Source: Thermoflexus hugenholtzii JAD2 (GTDB lineage Bacteria; Chloroflexota; Dehalococcoidia; SHYB01). From it: a stretch of 6,548 nucleotides of DNA. Both the position numbers and the translations under genes were made by a program. The notes beneath the pieces are model-generated. The model ran no database searches and was not told the origin of the DNA. It saw only the letters and a list, made by a program, of their open reading frames with translations. Of the stretch, positions 1 to 6,509 are shown one piece after another; the first letter of the stretch is position 1, and every line of letters starts with the position of its first letter. The stretch spans positions 1 through 6,548 of the forward strand of contig CAMAVV010000094.1 of the NCBI GenBank assembly GCA_945861815.1, written 5' to 3'.

Positions 1-1
1 G

Positions 2-1075
2 GGCGGACGCACCTGTCACGCCGCTATCGTGAGCCGCGAGCTGGGCGTTCCATGCATCGTCGGCGCGGAAGGCGCGACGACTGTCCTCAAATCAGGACAG
101 GAAATCACCGTGGATGCCACTCATGGCAAGGTCTACGCAGGCATCCTGCACTTCAAGGCGCCGGAGATATTAACCGTCAGCAAGTATAAGAAGACGCGCA
201 CCAAGCTCTATGTGAACCTCGCCGATCCTGACCGCGCCGAGCACGTCGCCGCCATGAACGTCGATGGCGTCGGCCTCCTCCGCGCCGAGTTCATCGCCGC
301 CCATATCGGCGAGCACCCGCGCTACATGCTCGGCGAGGGCAAGGGCCAGGAGTTCACCGATAAGCTCGCCAAAGGCATCCGAAGCTTCGCAAAGGCCTTC
401 TACCCGCGCCCGGTCACCTATCGCACCACCGATTTCAAGACCAACGAATACCGCAACCTCAAGGGCGGCAAGCAGTACGAGGATGAGGAAGAGAATCCGA
501 TGATCGGCTTCCGCGGCTGCTTCCGCCACCTTGCCGATGAAGCCGTCTTCCGCCTGGAGACCGAGGCCATCAGGAAGGTGGAGCAGGAGTTCGATAATCT
601 CAACGTCATGATCCCCTTCGTTCGCACGCCTAATGAGTTTCGGCAGATCAAGAAGCTCCTTGCGGAGCATAAGGTAGCCAAGGGCAAACTGTGGATCATG
701 GTCGAAGTGCCATCCACCGTCATCCTCCTGGACCAATTCCTCGATATCGGTGTCGACGGCATCTCCATCGGCTCCAACGACCTCACCCAGCTCGTCCTCG
801 GCGTCGATCGCGATAACGCCAAGTACGCCGAGCTCTTTGATGAGCGCAATGACGCTGTCCTCTGGTGCCTGGAGAAGATCATCAGCACCTGCCGCCGCCG
901 GGGCGTCACCGCCTCCATCTGCGGTCAGGCGCCCTCCTTCTACCCCGATCTGACCGCGAAACTTGTGGACTGGGGCATCACCTCTGTGTCAGTGAGCCCT
1001 GACATGATTGTCCGCACTCGCGATATAATCGGCGAAGTAGAAGAGCGGATGAAGATCCTCCCGCCGCAGAGCTAA
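2..1075 (+). CDS. ppsA: Phosphoenolpyruvate synthase, C-terminal part (5' truncated by window edge)
   Basis: PEP synthase (pyruvate, water dikinase) converts pyruvate, ATP and water to PEP, AMP and phosphate in the cytosol, for gluconeogenesis. The reading frame is open from base 2, so the true start lies upstream; the GTG at 29 is internal. The 357 visible residues hold the second half of the enzyme. They begin at the swivelling phosphohistidine motif GGRTCHAAIVSRELG (His at visible residue 6, bases 17-19). The PEP/pyruvate-binding TIM barrel follows, with NPMIGFRG (165-172), VEVPS (234-238), GSNDLTQ (257-263) and the proton-donor cysteine in ICGQ (C307). The missing N-terminal ATP-grasp domain should account for roughly 400 residues. 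PPDK and enzyme I of the PTS share this fold, but the motif wording and the ending SVSPDMIVRTRDIIGEVE fit PpsA best. The stop is 67 nt before dgt, with no clear terminator between them. Confidence 0.95.
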   Translation, partial: GGRTCHAAIVSRELGVPCIVGAEGATTVLKSGQEITVDATHGKVYAGILHFKAPEILTVSKYKKTRTKLYVNLADPDRAEHVAAMNVDGVGLLRAEFIAAHIGEHPRYMLGEGKGQEFTDKLAKGIRSFAKAFYPRPVTYRTTDFKTNEYRNLKGGKQYEDEEENPMIGFRGCFRHLADEAVFRLETEAIRKVEQEFDNLNVMIPFVRTPNEFRQIKKLLAEHKVAKGKLWIMVEVPSTVILLDQFLDIGVDGISIGSNDLTQLVLGVDRDNAKYAELFDERNDAVLWCLEKIISTCRRRGVTASICGQAPSFYPDLTAKLVDWGITSVSVSPDMIVRTRDIIGEVEERMKILPPQS

Positions 1076-1142
1076 CCCCCGCAGCTTCGCTTCGCGCCTC
1101 CACTGCCGGAGTCTTTCTCTTCCGCCTTAAAGAAGTGAGACT

Positions 1143-2240
1143 ATGACTAATTCTCCGTCGATCTTTCAGCGCACACAAGCCCGCGATGCCGCCTTCTCTC
1201 CCTATGCTGCCCGCAACGCCACCTCCAAGGGCCGCGAGCGCCCCGAACCCTCCGATGGCAAGCGCGATAATTACGTGACCGACCGCGAGCGCATCGTCCG
1301 CTCCAAGGCCTTTCGCCGCCTCATGCACAAGACCCAAGTCTTCCTCGCCCCGCGCGGCGATCACTACCTTACGCGCCTCACCCACACCATGGAAGTCTCC
1401 CTCCTCGCCCGCGCCGTCGCCCGCAACCTCAACCTTAATGAAGACCTGACCGAAGCCATCTGCATGGGCCACGATGTCGGCCACGCGCCCTTCGGCCACC
1501 TTGGCGAGGCGACCCTTGCCGAGGTTTCAGGCACTGGCTTTCGCCACAACCGCCAGAGCGTCCGCGTCGTCGAGCTCCTGGAGAACGGCGGCCAGGGCCT
1601 CAACCTCACCTGGGAGGTGCGCCAAGGCATCCTTCGCCACTCCAAGGGTCGCGGCGGCATCGAAGGCCAGGCGGCGGAAGGGCTCGATACGCTGGAAGGG
1701 CAGATTGCCAAGATCGCCGATGCCCTGGCCTATGTGAACCACGATACGGAAGACGCCATCCGCGCCGGCATGATCACCGACCGCGATATCCCTGTCTCTG
1801 TCACCGCTGTCCTGGGAAAGACGCGCCAAGAGTGGGTTGTCACCCTGGTGCGCGATCTCACGGAAACGTCATGGGCCGCCAGCGGCGATGCGCCTACAAC
1901 CAGCGTCTCGCTCCCGGTGATACGCATGAGCGCCCGCGTCAGCGCCGCCGCCAACGAGCTGCGCGACTTCCTCTTCAAGCGCGTCTATGAACCGGCCAGC
2001 GCCAACGAACAGGCCGAGCGCGCTCGCGATATCATCCGTCTTCTCTATCGCCACTTCCTCGCGAATCCCGCCAGCGTGCCTGACGACTACAGCATCCCCG
2101 GCGAACCTCCTGAGCGCCGCGCCCTCGACTATATCTCCGGCATGACCGATGGCTATGCCCTCCTCGTCGCCGAGTCCGTCAAGCCCGGCTCCACTAAGGG
2201 CTTTTGGGAGCGGGGCGTTCCCGTCTCCCTGCCGCGCTAG
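1143..2240 (+). CDS. dgt: Deoxyguanosinetriphosphate triphosphohydrolase-like protein (HD domain)
   Basis: Family members hydrolyse dNTPs, classically dGTP, to the deoxynucleoside and triphosphate, which tunes dNTP pools; the exact substrate here is unknown. The 365-residue length is normal for the short dGTPase-like group. The N-terminus carries family motifs SPYAAR and RSKAFRRLMHKTQVF. Metal ligands of the HD domain are visible: H81 in RLTHTMEV, H110-D111 in GHDVGHAPFGH, and probably D193 in IADALAYVNHD. HNRQS and ILRHSKG are also typical of the family. Near the C-terminus, ISGMTDGYAL has Gly337 where I recall Arg in most relatives. ATG 1143 is chosen because the N-terminus aligns with family expectation and a purine-rich AGAAGTGAGA lies just before it, although this is a poor Shine-Dalgarno. 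It lies 67 nt after ppsA and 71 nt before dnaG, all on the same strand. Its placement beside primase suggests a link to replication (inference). Confidence 0.93.
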   Translation: MTNSPSIFQRTQARDAAFSPYAARNATSKGRERPEPSDGKRDNYVTDRERIVRSKAFRRLMHKTQVFLAPRGDHYLTRLTHTMEVSLLARAVARNLNLNEDLTEAICMGHDVGHAPFGHLGEATLAEVSGTGFRHNRQSVRVVELLENGGQGLNLTWEVRQGILRHSKGRGGIEGQAAEGLDTLEGQIAKIADALAYVNHDTEDAIRAGMITDRDIPVSVTAVLGKTRQEWVVTLVRDLTETSWAASGDAPTTSVSLPVIRMSARVSAAANELRDFLFKRVYEPASANEQAERARDIIRLLYRHFLANPASVPDDYSIPGEPPERRALDYISGMTDGYALLVAESVKPGSTKGFWERGVPVSLPR

Positions 2241-2246
2241 GCAAAA

Positions 2247-2260
2247 GGTCATGGGTGACC
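2247..2260. promoter_or_regulatory. Short perfect inverted repeat in dgt-dnaG gap (possible operator)
   Basis: GGTCA, a 4-base spacer, then TGACC form a perfect dyad starting 7 bases after the dgt stop and about 50 bases before the dnaG start. The 5-bp arms and the lack of a T-run argue against an intrinsic terminator. It sits just upstream of a possible dnaG promoter, so a regulator site is conceivable. An arm this short can also occur by chance. Confidence 0.2.
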
Positions 2261-2271
2261 AAACGTCTCCC

Positions 2272-2300
2272 TCAACTATCTCTATGCGATGTGTGATATA
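2272..2300 (+). promoter_or_regulatory. Possible dnaG promoter
   Basis: A TG-preceded GATATA hexamer (2295-2300, with TG at 2292-2293) resembles an extended -10 element. A weak -35-like TCAACT (2272-2277) lies 17 bases upstream and matches TTGACA at only three positions. The -10 ends 11 bases before the dnaG ATG, so transcription would start at or within a few bases of the start codon. That fits the absence of any Shine-Dalgarno there. The call rests on weak matches. Confidence 0.27.
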
Positions 2301-2311
2301 CCCCTACTACC

Positions 2312-4135
2312 ATGACCGTTGTTGACGACATCAAGGCGAAGATCGACATCGTCGATTACATCGGCGAGTCGGTGTCCCTAAAGAAGGCGGGGCGGAACTA
2401 CTCTGCTCCATGCCCCTTCCATTCGGAGCGCACGCCCTCCTTTATCGTCTCGCCTGATAGACAGACGTGGCACTGCTTCGGCGCGTGCGCCACCGGCGGC
2501 GACGTCGTTGGCTTTGTGATGAAGAGGAACGCCGTCGAGTTTGGCGAAGCCCTGCGGATACTCGCTCAAAAGGCGGGCATCACCCTGGAACCGGCGCGCG
2601 TCTCCAAGGAAAAGGCCAAGAGCCATGAACGCCTCAAGGCCATCAACCGCGCAGCCGCCCTCTACTTCCACGACACTCTTGTCCACGCCAAAGACGGCGC
2701 ACCCATCCGCGCCTACCTGGAGAAGCGCGGCTTCTCCTACGACACGATGGAAGACTTTCGCCTCGGCTATTGCATCGACCAACCCGGCGCGCTGGAGCAG
2801 CATCTGCGGGCCGCAGGCTTCCTGGGAAAAGAGCTCGTCGCCAGCGGCCTCCTCAAGGAGCGCGACGATGGCTCCATCGGCTCTTTCTTCCGTGGCCGCC
2901 TCATGATTCCCATCCAGGACGAACGCGCCGACTATGTCGGCTTCGGCGCGCGCGCCATGGACGACTCCAACCCCAAATACATCAACTCCCCACAGACCGA
3001 GGTCTTTGAAAAGGGGAACGTGCTTTACGCCATCCACAAGGCCAGGGAGGCCATCCGCAAGGAGGGCATCGGCGTCATCGTGGAAGGCTATATGGACGCC
3101 CTTGCCGCGCACCAGCATGGCTATGCCAACGTCGTCGCCTCTATGGGCACCGCCCTCACCGAGCGCCAGGTGGCCATCCTGGGCAAACTCGCCAGCCGCT
3201 TCGTCTTGGCCCTGGACCCCGACGCCGCGGGCGACGAGGCGACCCTTCGCAGCCTCGAATCCTCCTGGCGCATCTTCGATAGGCCCCAGACGCGCTCTGC
3301 CTCCGGCCCTACCCTGACCTCTGCGGCAGCCAAGCAGCCCGAACTGCGGGTGATGAACCTGCCCCGTGGCCGTGACCCCGATGAAATCATCCGGGAAAAC
3401 CCGGAAGGCTGGAAGCGGCTCGTGGAGACAGCCACCCCTGTTGTGGACTATGTTTTTGAGGCTATCGTCCACCGCTTTGACCCCGCCTCCGCCCAGGGCA
3501 AGACCGAGATTACCAAACGCCTAGCTCCGCTTATCCAGAACTCGCCGGGCGTCTTTGTGCAACAGGAGCGTGTCAGGAAACTTGCGCGATTGCTCAAAGA
3601 AGACGAGAATATAGTTTGGCGCGCTGTGAGCGGGCCTATCCTTCCAAAAGGCGGCTACAGGCCGCGAAGGGGGTCTCTTCCTTCTGGCGCGACTTTCTCC
3701 GAAACGACGCCGAAAGAGTCCTTAGAAGAGTATTGCCTTGCCACCCTCCTGCGTTTTCCCGAGATGCGGGAGAGGGTGCGCGAACTGACGCCGGAGCACT
3801 TCGTCAACGCATCCAATGCTGAAATCTTCAAGCGCTTGATAACCATCCAAAAGGTAGAGGACGTGCGCGCCGAGCTCGATGAGACCCTGGTCAGCCACCT
3901 CGATTCGTTGATGGACTTAAAGATGCCGCCTGCCTACGGCCAGCGAGAGTCCGGCCTTGCCGAATGTGTGATGAGGCTCGATGAGCGAAAAGTGAAGTTT
4001 GAGATGGAGGCCCTTCAGGGCCAATTGGAAAGCGGCGAGGCGACTGTGGAGATGAACAATCGTGCCGAGGAACTCCGGTCGCGGCTGGCGAGTATCCACC
4101 AGAACCAGAATCTGATCGCAGGTCGTGGCGCGTAA
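2312..4135 (+). CDS. dnaG: DNA primase DnaG
   Basis: DnaG synthesises RNA primers for Okazaki fragments and works with the DnaB replicative helicase at the fork. The 607 residues show the standard order. A CHC2 zinc finger has C34, H37, C55 and C59 (CPFH...CFGAC, with three residues rather than two between the last cysteines). The RNA polymerase domain with FRGRLMIPI and GFGARAM leads into the TOPRIM fold: E258 in EGYMD, D302 and D304 in DPDAAG, then D355/D357 in RDPDE. A polar linker (about 440-468) precedes the helicase-binding C-terminal domain (about 469-600, starting ESLEEYCLATLL). The start is fixed because an in-frame TGA lies at 2294 and the protein opens VVDDIKAKIDIVDYI, as primases do. 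No Shine-Dalgarno precedes the ATG. The stop is 35 nt before rpoD, so the two are probably cotranscribed. Length is normal and no catalytic residue appears lost. Confidence 0.97.
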   Translation: MTVVDDIKAKIDIVDYIGESVSLKKAGRNYSAPCPFHSERTPSFIVSPDRQTWHCFGACATGGDVVGFVMKRNAVEFGEALRILAQKAGITLEPARVSKEKAKSHERLKAINRAAALYFHDTLVHAKDGAPIRAYLEKRGFSYDTMEDFRLGYCIDQPGALEQHLRAAGFLGKELVASGLLKERDDGSIGSFFRGRLMIPIQDERADYVGFGARAMDDSNPKYINSPQTEVFEKGNVLYAIHKAREAIRKEGIGVIVEGYMDALAAHQHGYANVVASMGTALTERQVAILGKLASRFVLALDPDAAGDEATLRSLESSWRIFDRPQTRSASGPTLTSAAAKQPELRVMNLPRGRDPDEIIRENPEGWKRLVETATPVVDYVFEAIVHRFDPASAQGKTEITKRLAPLIQNSPGVFVQQERVRKLARLLKEDENIVWRAVSGPILPKGGYRPRRGSLPSGATFSETTPKESLEEYCLATLLRFPEMRERVRELTPEHFVNASNAEIFKRLITIQKVEDVRAELDETLVSHLDSLMDLKMPPAYGQRESGLAECVMRLDERKVKFEMEALQGQLESGEATVEMNNRAEELRSRLASIHQNQNLIAGRGA

Positions 4136-4151
4136 GCCTAAGCAGAATACT

Positions 4152-4168
4152 GAAGAGCGGATGGGGAG
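4152..4168 (+). promoter_or_regulatory. Purine-rich ribosome-binding region of rpoD
   Basis: The stretch before ATG 4171 contains GAAGAGCGG and then GGGGAG. The second is the better Shine-Dalgarno core but ends only 2 bases from the start codon; the first is weaker and ends 10 bases away. No ATG, GTG or TTG occurs in the same frame in the 45 bases upstream, and an ATG at 4161 is out of frame, so 4171 remains the best start. Confidence 0.4.
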
Positions 4169-4170
4169 CG

Positions 4171-4932
4171 ATGCCCAACAAAGCAAAAAAGACAGCAATA
4201 AAAAAGAAGGCGCTTAAGGCCAAACCGGCGCCGAAGGTTAAAGTGACCAAGGCTGCAAAGCCAAAGGCAAAGGCCGCCGTGCCCAAAAAGGTGTCCAAGC
4301 CGAAGGTCACCAGGGCTGTGGCGAAAGCCGCGCCGAAGAAGACAGTGAAGGCCAAGGCCATCAAAAAAGTGGTCAAGGCTGCGCCTGCCAAAAAGCCGGT
4401 GAAGGCTAAAGTTGCTCCCAAACGCCCTGCCAAAGCTGCGCCAAAGAAGATAGTGAAGACCACAAGCAAAGCCAAGAAGGCTGCTCCAAAGCGGCCCGAG
4501 AAAGCAAAAGTTGTCAAAAAGGCCGTTGTCAAAGCTCCAGTCAAAGCCCCCCCAAAGGCGCCTGCCAAGGCAAAGATTGCTCCACAGGCCGTCAAGTCTG
4601 TTGCAAAGCCTGCCGCAAAGCCAGCGCCAGTGAAGGCTGCTCCACAGGCCGTCAAACCCGCTGCAAAGTCAGCGCCAGTGAATGCTGCTCCGCAGGCCGT
4701 CAACCCCGCTGCAAAGTCAGCGCCAGTGAAGGCTGCTCCGCAGGCCGTCAAACCCGCCGTAAAGCCAGCGCCGATGAAGGCTGCTGAGAAGGCCAAGCCT
4801 GAAAAGCTGGCAAAGGTTGCTGCCGTCGCTGCGCCCAAGGTCCTCGCGAAAGGCAAGGCCGCTGAAGCTCCAGCCCCTGAGAAGCCCGGCCAAAAGACGC
4901 CCAAAGTCTCCAAGGGCAAGACCTCAAAGAAG
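4171..4932 (+). other. Lys/Ala/Pro-rich H1/AlgP-like tail region of rpoD
   Basis: This segment encodes sigma residues 1-254. By hand count about 48 of the first 136 residues are Lys, with one Glu and no Asp; Ala, Pro and Val make up most of the rest. The composition resembles histone H1 C-terminal tails and bacterial KA/P-rich proteins such as AlgP. The DNA is visibly richer in A and lower in GC than the rest of the gene. DNA or RNA binding is an inference from charge. From memory, mycobacterial and streptomycete principal sigma factors also have Lys/Ala-rich then acidic N-termini, so the architecture has a parallel elsewhere. Confidence 0.9.
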
Positions 4933-6387
4933 GATGTCCTCGAGTTGATTGTGGGCAAGAACGGCAAGGACGAGGAGATCGGCGGCGTTGACCTCGTCGA
5001 AGCCGAAAAAGAGCCGGCATCCACCGACCTTGAACAGCCGAATGAGGCCGACTTGGCTGAAGAGCCGGAGGTCGATCTCGAAGCGGCTATCCGTATCGAA
5101 GACCATGAGATGCTGGACGACCCCGTCCGCATGTATCTCCGCGAGATCGGCCGCGTGAGCCTGCTCACCGCTCAAGATGAGCGTGTCCTCGCACGCAAGA
5201 TGGAGGCCACGCGCCACCTCCGAAAACTCGAGAAGATATTCCACGAGGCGAATAACCGCCAGCCTGACGCTTGGGAAATCGTCATCATGATGCTGGAGCA
5301 GGTCGAGGCCTCTCAGCCGCTGCTGGCCATCTTTTCCAAGAACCTTGAGATTTCAAAGAACCCCGCCCTTGGCGTGCTGACCAGCGCCACAGGCCTGCCG
5401 AGCAAGCTGGAAGGCGAGCCGAATCCTGAATTCCTGGCCGCCGTCGCCAAGCAGAAGAATTCTGAGACTATTCCCGTTCGCGATGAGATCGTGCAGATGG
5501 CCGTCAATGCCAAGCTCCTTCCGCCCGATGCCGTGGACATCATCGGCGAAGAGGTGCCGGTCAACGCCATTTCCCAGGACCTCAAGCGAGAGGCCGTTCG
5601 CAAGGAGCTCCGCAGCCACGAGCCCAGCTTCCGCAGCCATTTCAATCGCCTGCGCGATGAAGGCAACCGCGCCCAGCGCCACCTGACGGAAGCGAACCTC
5701 CGCCTCGTCGTCAGCGTCGCCAAGAAGTACATCGGTCGCGGCATGTCCCTCCTCGACCTCATCCAGGAAGGCAACATCGGCCTCATCCGCGCCGTCGAGA
5801 AGTTCGAATACCGCAAAGGCTACAAGTTCAGCACCTACGCCACCTGGTGGATCCGCCAGGCCATCACTCGCGCCATCGCCGACCAGGCTCGCACCATCCG
5901 CATCCCCGTGCACATGGTCGAGACGATCAACAAGCTCCTTCGCGTCAGCCGCCGCCTCGTCCAGGAGTACGGCCGCGAGCCTACCAGCGAAGAGATCAGC
6001 GCCGATATGGAGATCTCGCCGGAGAAGGTTCGCGAGATCATCAAGATCTCCCAAGAGCCCGTCTCCCTCGAAACGCCCATCGGCGAAGAGGAAGACAGCC
6101 ACCTTGGCGACTTCATCGAAGATCGAAGCGCCCTTGCCCCCGCCGATGCTGCCTCGCACCAATTGCTCAAGGAGCAGGTGGAAAAGGTCCTCGGCACGTT
6201 GAACGACCGCGAGCGCCGCGTCTTACAGCTTCGCTTCGGTCTGGAAGACGGCCGCAGCCGCACGTTGGAAGAGGTCGGCCGGGAGTTCAACGTCACCCGC
6301 GAGCGCATCCGCCAGATCGAAGCGAAGGCCCTGCGCAAGCTTCGCCACCCCACCCGCAGCAAGAAGCTCAAAGACTTCTTGGAGTAA
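4171..6387 (+). CDS. rpoD: Primary RNA polymerase sigma factor (sigma-70, RpoD/SigA) with long basic N-terminal tail
   Basis: This is the housekeeping sigma subunit, which directs core RNA polymerase to -35/-10 promoters. Residues 1 to about 254 form a Lys/Ala/Pro-rich, presumably disordered tail with no Phe, Tyr, Trp, His or Cys. Residues 255-317 are acidic. Region 1.2 starts near DDPVRMYLREIG (316-327). A non-conserved segment spans about 350-500. Region 2 follows: HLTEANLRLVVSVAKKY (504-520), DLIQEGNIGLIRAVEKFEY (529-547), and the -10-reading helix YKFSTYATWWIRQAITRAI (551-569). Region 3 includes the finger around PIGEEEDSHLGDFIED (636-651). Region 4.2 has the -35 helix-turn-helix TLEEVGREFNVTRERIRQIE (698-717), ending DFLE. 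The full set of regions and the dnaG neighbour identify the primary sigma, not an alternative one. At 738 residues it is long for the family because of the tail. A strong terminator follows 20 nt after the stop. Confidence 0.96.
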   Translation: MPNKAKKTAIKKKALKAKPAPKVKVTKAAKPKAKAAVPKKVSKPKVTRAVAKAAPKKTVKAKAIKKVVKAAPAKKPVKAKVAPKRPAKAAPKKIVKTTSKAKKAAPKRPEKAKVVKKAVVKAPVKAPPKAPAKAKIAPQAVKSVAKPAAKPAPVKAAPQAVKPAAKSAPVNAAPQAVNPAAKSAPVKAAPQAVKPAVKPAPMKAAEKAKPEKLAKVAAVAAPKVLAKGKAAEAPAPEKPGQKTPKVSKGKTSKKDVLELIVGKNGKDEEIGGVDLVEAEKEPASTDLEQPNEADLAEEPEVDLEAAIRIEDHEMLDDPVRMYLREIGRVSLLTAQDERVLARKMEATRHLRKLEKIFHEANNRQPDAWEIVIMMLEQVEASQPLLAIFSKNLEISKNPALGVLTSATGLPSKLEGEPNPEFLAAVAKQKNSETIPVRDEIVQMAVNAKLLPPDAVDIIGEEVPVNAISQDLKREAVRKELRSHEPSFRSHFNRLRDEGNRAQRHLTEANLRLVVSVAKKYIGRGMSLLDLIQEGNIGLIRAVEKFEYRKGYKFSTYATWWIRQAITRAIADQARTIRIPVHMVETINKLLRVSRRLVQEYGREPTSEEISADMEISPEKVREIIKISQEPVSLETPIGEEEDSHLGDFIEDRSALAPADAASHQLLKEQVEKVLGTLNDRERRVLQLRFGLEDGRSRTLEEVGREFNVTRERIRQIEAKALRKLRHPTRSKKLKDFLE
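4579..4782 (+). repeat. In-frame tandem repeat, 16-residue (48-bp) units in rpoD tail
   Basis: Four consecutive units each begin APQAV and end with Ala: 4579-4638 (60 bp, a longer variant), 4639-4686, 4687-4734 and 4735-4782 (48 bp each). Units two and three differ at 3 of 48 bases, and units three and four at 6 of 48, so the array arose by recent DNA duplication and not only by amino-acid bias. All units keep the reading frame. Two Lys-to-Asn changes in units two and three slightly lower the charge. Confidence 0.92.
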
Positions 6388-6407
6388 CGCACGACCTGCC
6401 GATACTA

Positions 6408-6446
6408 AAAGGCCCTCCGGTTTAGCACCGGAGGGCCTTTCCTTTT
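6408..6446 (+). terminator. Rho-independent terminator after rpoD
   Basis: A perfect 14-bp stem (AAAGGCCCTCCGGT at 6408-6421 with its complement at 6427-6440) closes a 5-base loop TTAGC. It is followed by CCTTTT. The stem begins 20 bases after the rpoD stop. The A-run on the left arm would supply a U-tract for transcription from the other side, so it may act in both directions, which suits a convergent gene downstream. Confidence 0.93.
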
Positions 6447-6455
6447 CCGATTTCT

Positions 6456-6482
6456 GTTCCTCGCCTCTTGAGGGAGAGGAAC
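6456..6482. repeat. Imperfect inverted repeat, GA/CT-rich
   Basis: GTTCCTC (6456-6462) pairs with GAGGAAC (6476-6482). Inside these arms, CCTC and GAGG can pair across a very tight turn, with a small mismatch between the two stems. It lies between the rpoD terminator and the possible convergent gene end. It could be a degenerate REP-like intergenic repeat or a second, weaker hairpin. There is no T-run on either side. Confidence 0.35.
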
Positions 6483-6509
6483 TCGAGTCCGATCGAAAGG
6501 AGAGGGGGC

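Noticed and set aside
1076..1142. Possible terminator or promoter in the ppsA-dgt gap
   Set aside because: No stem of useful length and no convincing -10/-35 pair found by eye.
2378..3472. Minus-strand open frame of 364 codons opposite dnaG
   Set aside because: High-GC codon bias leaves the antisense frame open; the translation shows no known motif, while the sense strand encodes all primase motifs.
3582..3615. Possible rpoD promoter inside dnaG (TTG-type hexamers with TATAGT)
   Set aside because: Spacers are 14 or 22 bases, not about 17, and the bases are explained by coding sequence.
4125..4215. Short plus-strand frame starting GTG 4125, overlapping the dnaG end and rpoD start
   Set aside because: About 30 codons rich in Lys, Gln and Ser; it looks like an out-of-frame reading of the basic tail, with no independent support.
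4171..4932. Separate AlgP/H1-like gene fused by sequencing error
   Set aside because: The frame runs unbroken into the acidic segment and region 1.2 with no internal stop or second start signal, and similar N-termini exist on other primary sigma factors.
3891..5168. Long minus-strand open frame of 425 codons opposite the rpoD tail
   Set aside because: It is the mirror of the Lys/Ala/Pro-rich repeats, giving low-complexity Ala/Phe/Gly/Thr text that spans dnaG and rpoD antisense. No recognisable domain, and both sense genes are certain.
5353..6162. Minus-strand open frame of 269 codons opposite the sigma core
   Set aside because: Shadow of the conserved sigma regions 2 and 3 on the plus strand.
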